From the NCBI GenBank assembly GCA_002714305.1, contig PAWY01000002.1, positions 24,457 through 31,123 of the forward strand: 6,667 nucleotides of DNA, in the 5' to 3' direction. A program made the translations under genes and the position numbers. The DNA is from Methanobacteriota archaeon. Its GTDB lineage: Archaea > Thermoplasmatota > Poseidoniia > Poseidoniales > Poseidoniaceae. This document shows positions 5,886 through 6,667 of this stretch, one piece after another (position 1 is the first letter of the stretch; each line of letters starts with the position of its first letter). The notes under the pieces are model-generated. The model ran no database searches and was not told where the DNA came from. It saw only the letters and a list, made by a program, of their open reading frames with translations.

Positions 5886-6667
5886 ATGTCAAATCTCCTG
5901 AACAAACGTCTCGCTCGAAGCCTGTGGCGAACGAAATTGCGACTTTTGGCCGTCGTGTTGATGGTCTTTGTCGGTGTCTTTGCTGGCATCACCTTTGGCG
6001 GATACGCTCACAACCTCGGCGGCATGTACGATACCATGCAAGCCGACGATGAAAACGGAGCGAATCTTGCTGATGTTTGGATCGACAACCGCAGTGCGCT
6101 TTGGACGCCAGAAGAAGTCAATGCATTCTGCGCTGCTTTGGAAACCGCTTGGGGCTCTTCATCCGTTTCCAAATCGCTTGACTCGTGTGAGGGTCGAACC
6201 ATAACACAAGGTGCGATGTTCCACACCAACGATACTGGCCAGCACATCATCAATTCACTCTGGCACGGCATCCCCGACGGTGCCAATGCCGACCGCGTGT
6301 GGATGCCTGAAGGCCATTCTGAAGGCCGGACCGCCGTGGCTGCCGATGAGATTGTCATCGATGCTCACGTCACGGAGGCGCTTGAACTCGGTCTTGGCGA
6401 CACGGTAACCATCGGAGCAGGAAACGCAACGGCTGAATTCACAGTGGTCGGCACGGGGTATCACCCGCTTCAAGTCATTTTTGCGCCTGAGGGTGAATTG
6501 TTCCCCTCCGAGCCAGGTCAATACGTCGCGGGCTACCTCTCCGATGCCGGGATGGCTCGCCTAACTGGGGAAGTCCTGGGCACCAGCAACACGATTCTCC
6601 TTGATGTTGAAGGCACACCATCCTATGACCTACCCGATACCAGCGAAGATGAGGGCGATGAGATTGC
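5886..6667 (+). CDS. FtsX/MacB-like ABC transporter permease, N-terminal part (3' end outside window)
   Basis: 260 codons are visible and remain open at the right edge. The N-terminus is short and basic (KRLARSLWRTKLR, 7-19), followed by one hydrophobic helix at about 19-38, the arrangement of the first membrane segment of FtsX-like permeases. From about 40 onward the protein is soluble and would lie outside the membrane, like the MacB periplasmic core domain. It contains the family-like run DEIVIDAHVTEALELGLGD (154-172) and a following strand FTVVGTG (185-191). These permeases work with the ATPase encoded just upstream and act by mechanotransmission or extrusion of a substrate from the outer face of the membrane. 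The substrate cannot be told from this part. The remaining helices and any second extracytoplasmic domain must lie beyond the window. The end of the visible part is acidic (DTSEDEGDE), common in this genome's exported domains. Confidence 0.9.
   Translation, partial: MSNLLNKRLARSLWRTKLRLLAVVLMVFVGVFAGITFGGYAHNLGGMYDTMQADDENGANLADVWIDNRSALWTPEEVNAFCAALETAWGSSSVSKSLDSCEGRTITQGAMFHTNDTGQHIINSLWHGIPDGANADRVWMPEGHSEGRTAVAADEIVIDAHVTEALELGLGDTVTIGAGNATAEFTVVGTGYHPLQVIFAPEGELFPSEPGQYVAGYLSDAGMARLTGEVLGTSNTILLDVEGTPSYDLPDTSEDEGDEI

Overview
The window most resembles genomic DNA from a planktonic euryarchaeon, probably Marine Group II (Candidatus Poseidoniales). That lineage is an inference. The archaeal assignment is firmer: it rests on an archaeal-type clamp-loader small subunit (RFC), an elongator tRNA-Met whose intron sits at 37/38 within a bulge-helix-bulge splice motif, and TATA-like boxes placed for short-leader or leaderless transcripts. 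The marine-surface guess comes from the acidic, Thr/Asn/Asp/Trp-rich secreted protein and the uncharacterised membrane protein.

Layout, left to right. (1) Positions 1-2630, minus strand: a very long reading frame, open to the left edge, encodes a secreted modular surface protein. It has a signal peptide and then alternating DNRLRE-like (CBM96-like) beta modules and fibronectin-III-like modules with a period of about 325 residues. (2) Positions 2631-2770: a divergent intergenic region with a TATA-like box and a small palindrome. (3) Positions 2771-3727, plus: replication factor C small subunit. (4) Positions 3793-3969, plus: a candidate 58-residue small gene, convergent with and overlapping the end of the next gene. 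(5) Positions 3958-4866, minus: a three-helix membrane protein with an exported C-terminal domain, not recognised. (6) Positions 4989-5118, plus: intron-containing tRNA-Met(CAU). (7) Positions 5178-5876, plus: an ABC ATPase of the LolD/MacB class. (8) Positions 5886 to the right edge, plus: the start of its partner FtsX/MacB-like permease.

Genes 7 and 8 are clearly one operon (9-bp gap, with a GAGGTGA ribosome-binding site overlapping the ATPase stop codon) and should form one membrane ABC complex that acts on a substrate at the outer face of the membrane. The other genes look like independent transcription units: one housekeeping replication gene, one tRNA, one surface protein and one unknown membrane protein. 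No mobile element, CRISPR array or phage gene was seen. No stretch over 300 bases lacks a gene. The two most interesting items are the internally repeated surface protein and the small candidate gene between the RFC and membrane-protein genes.
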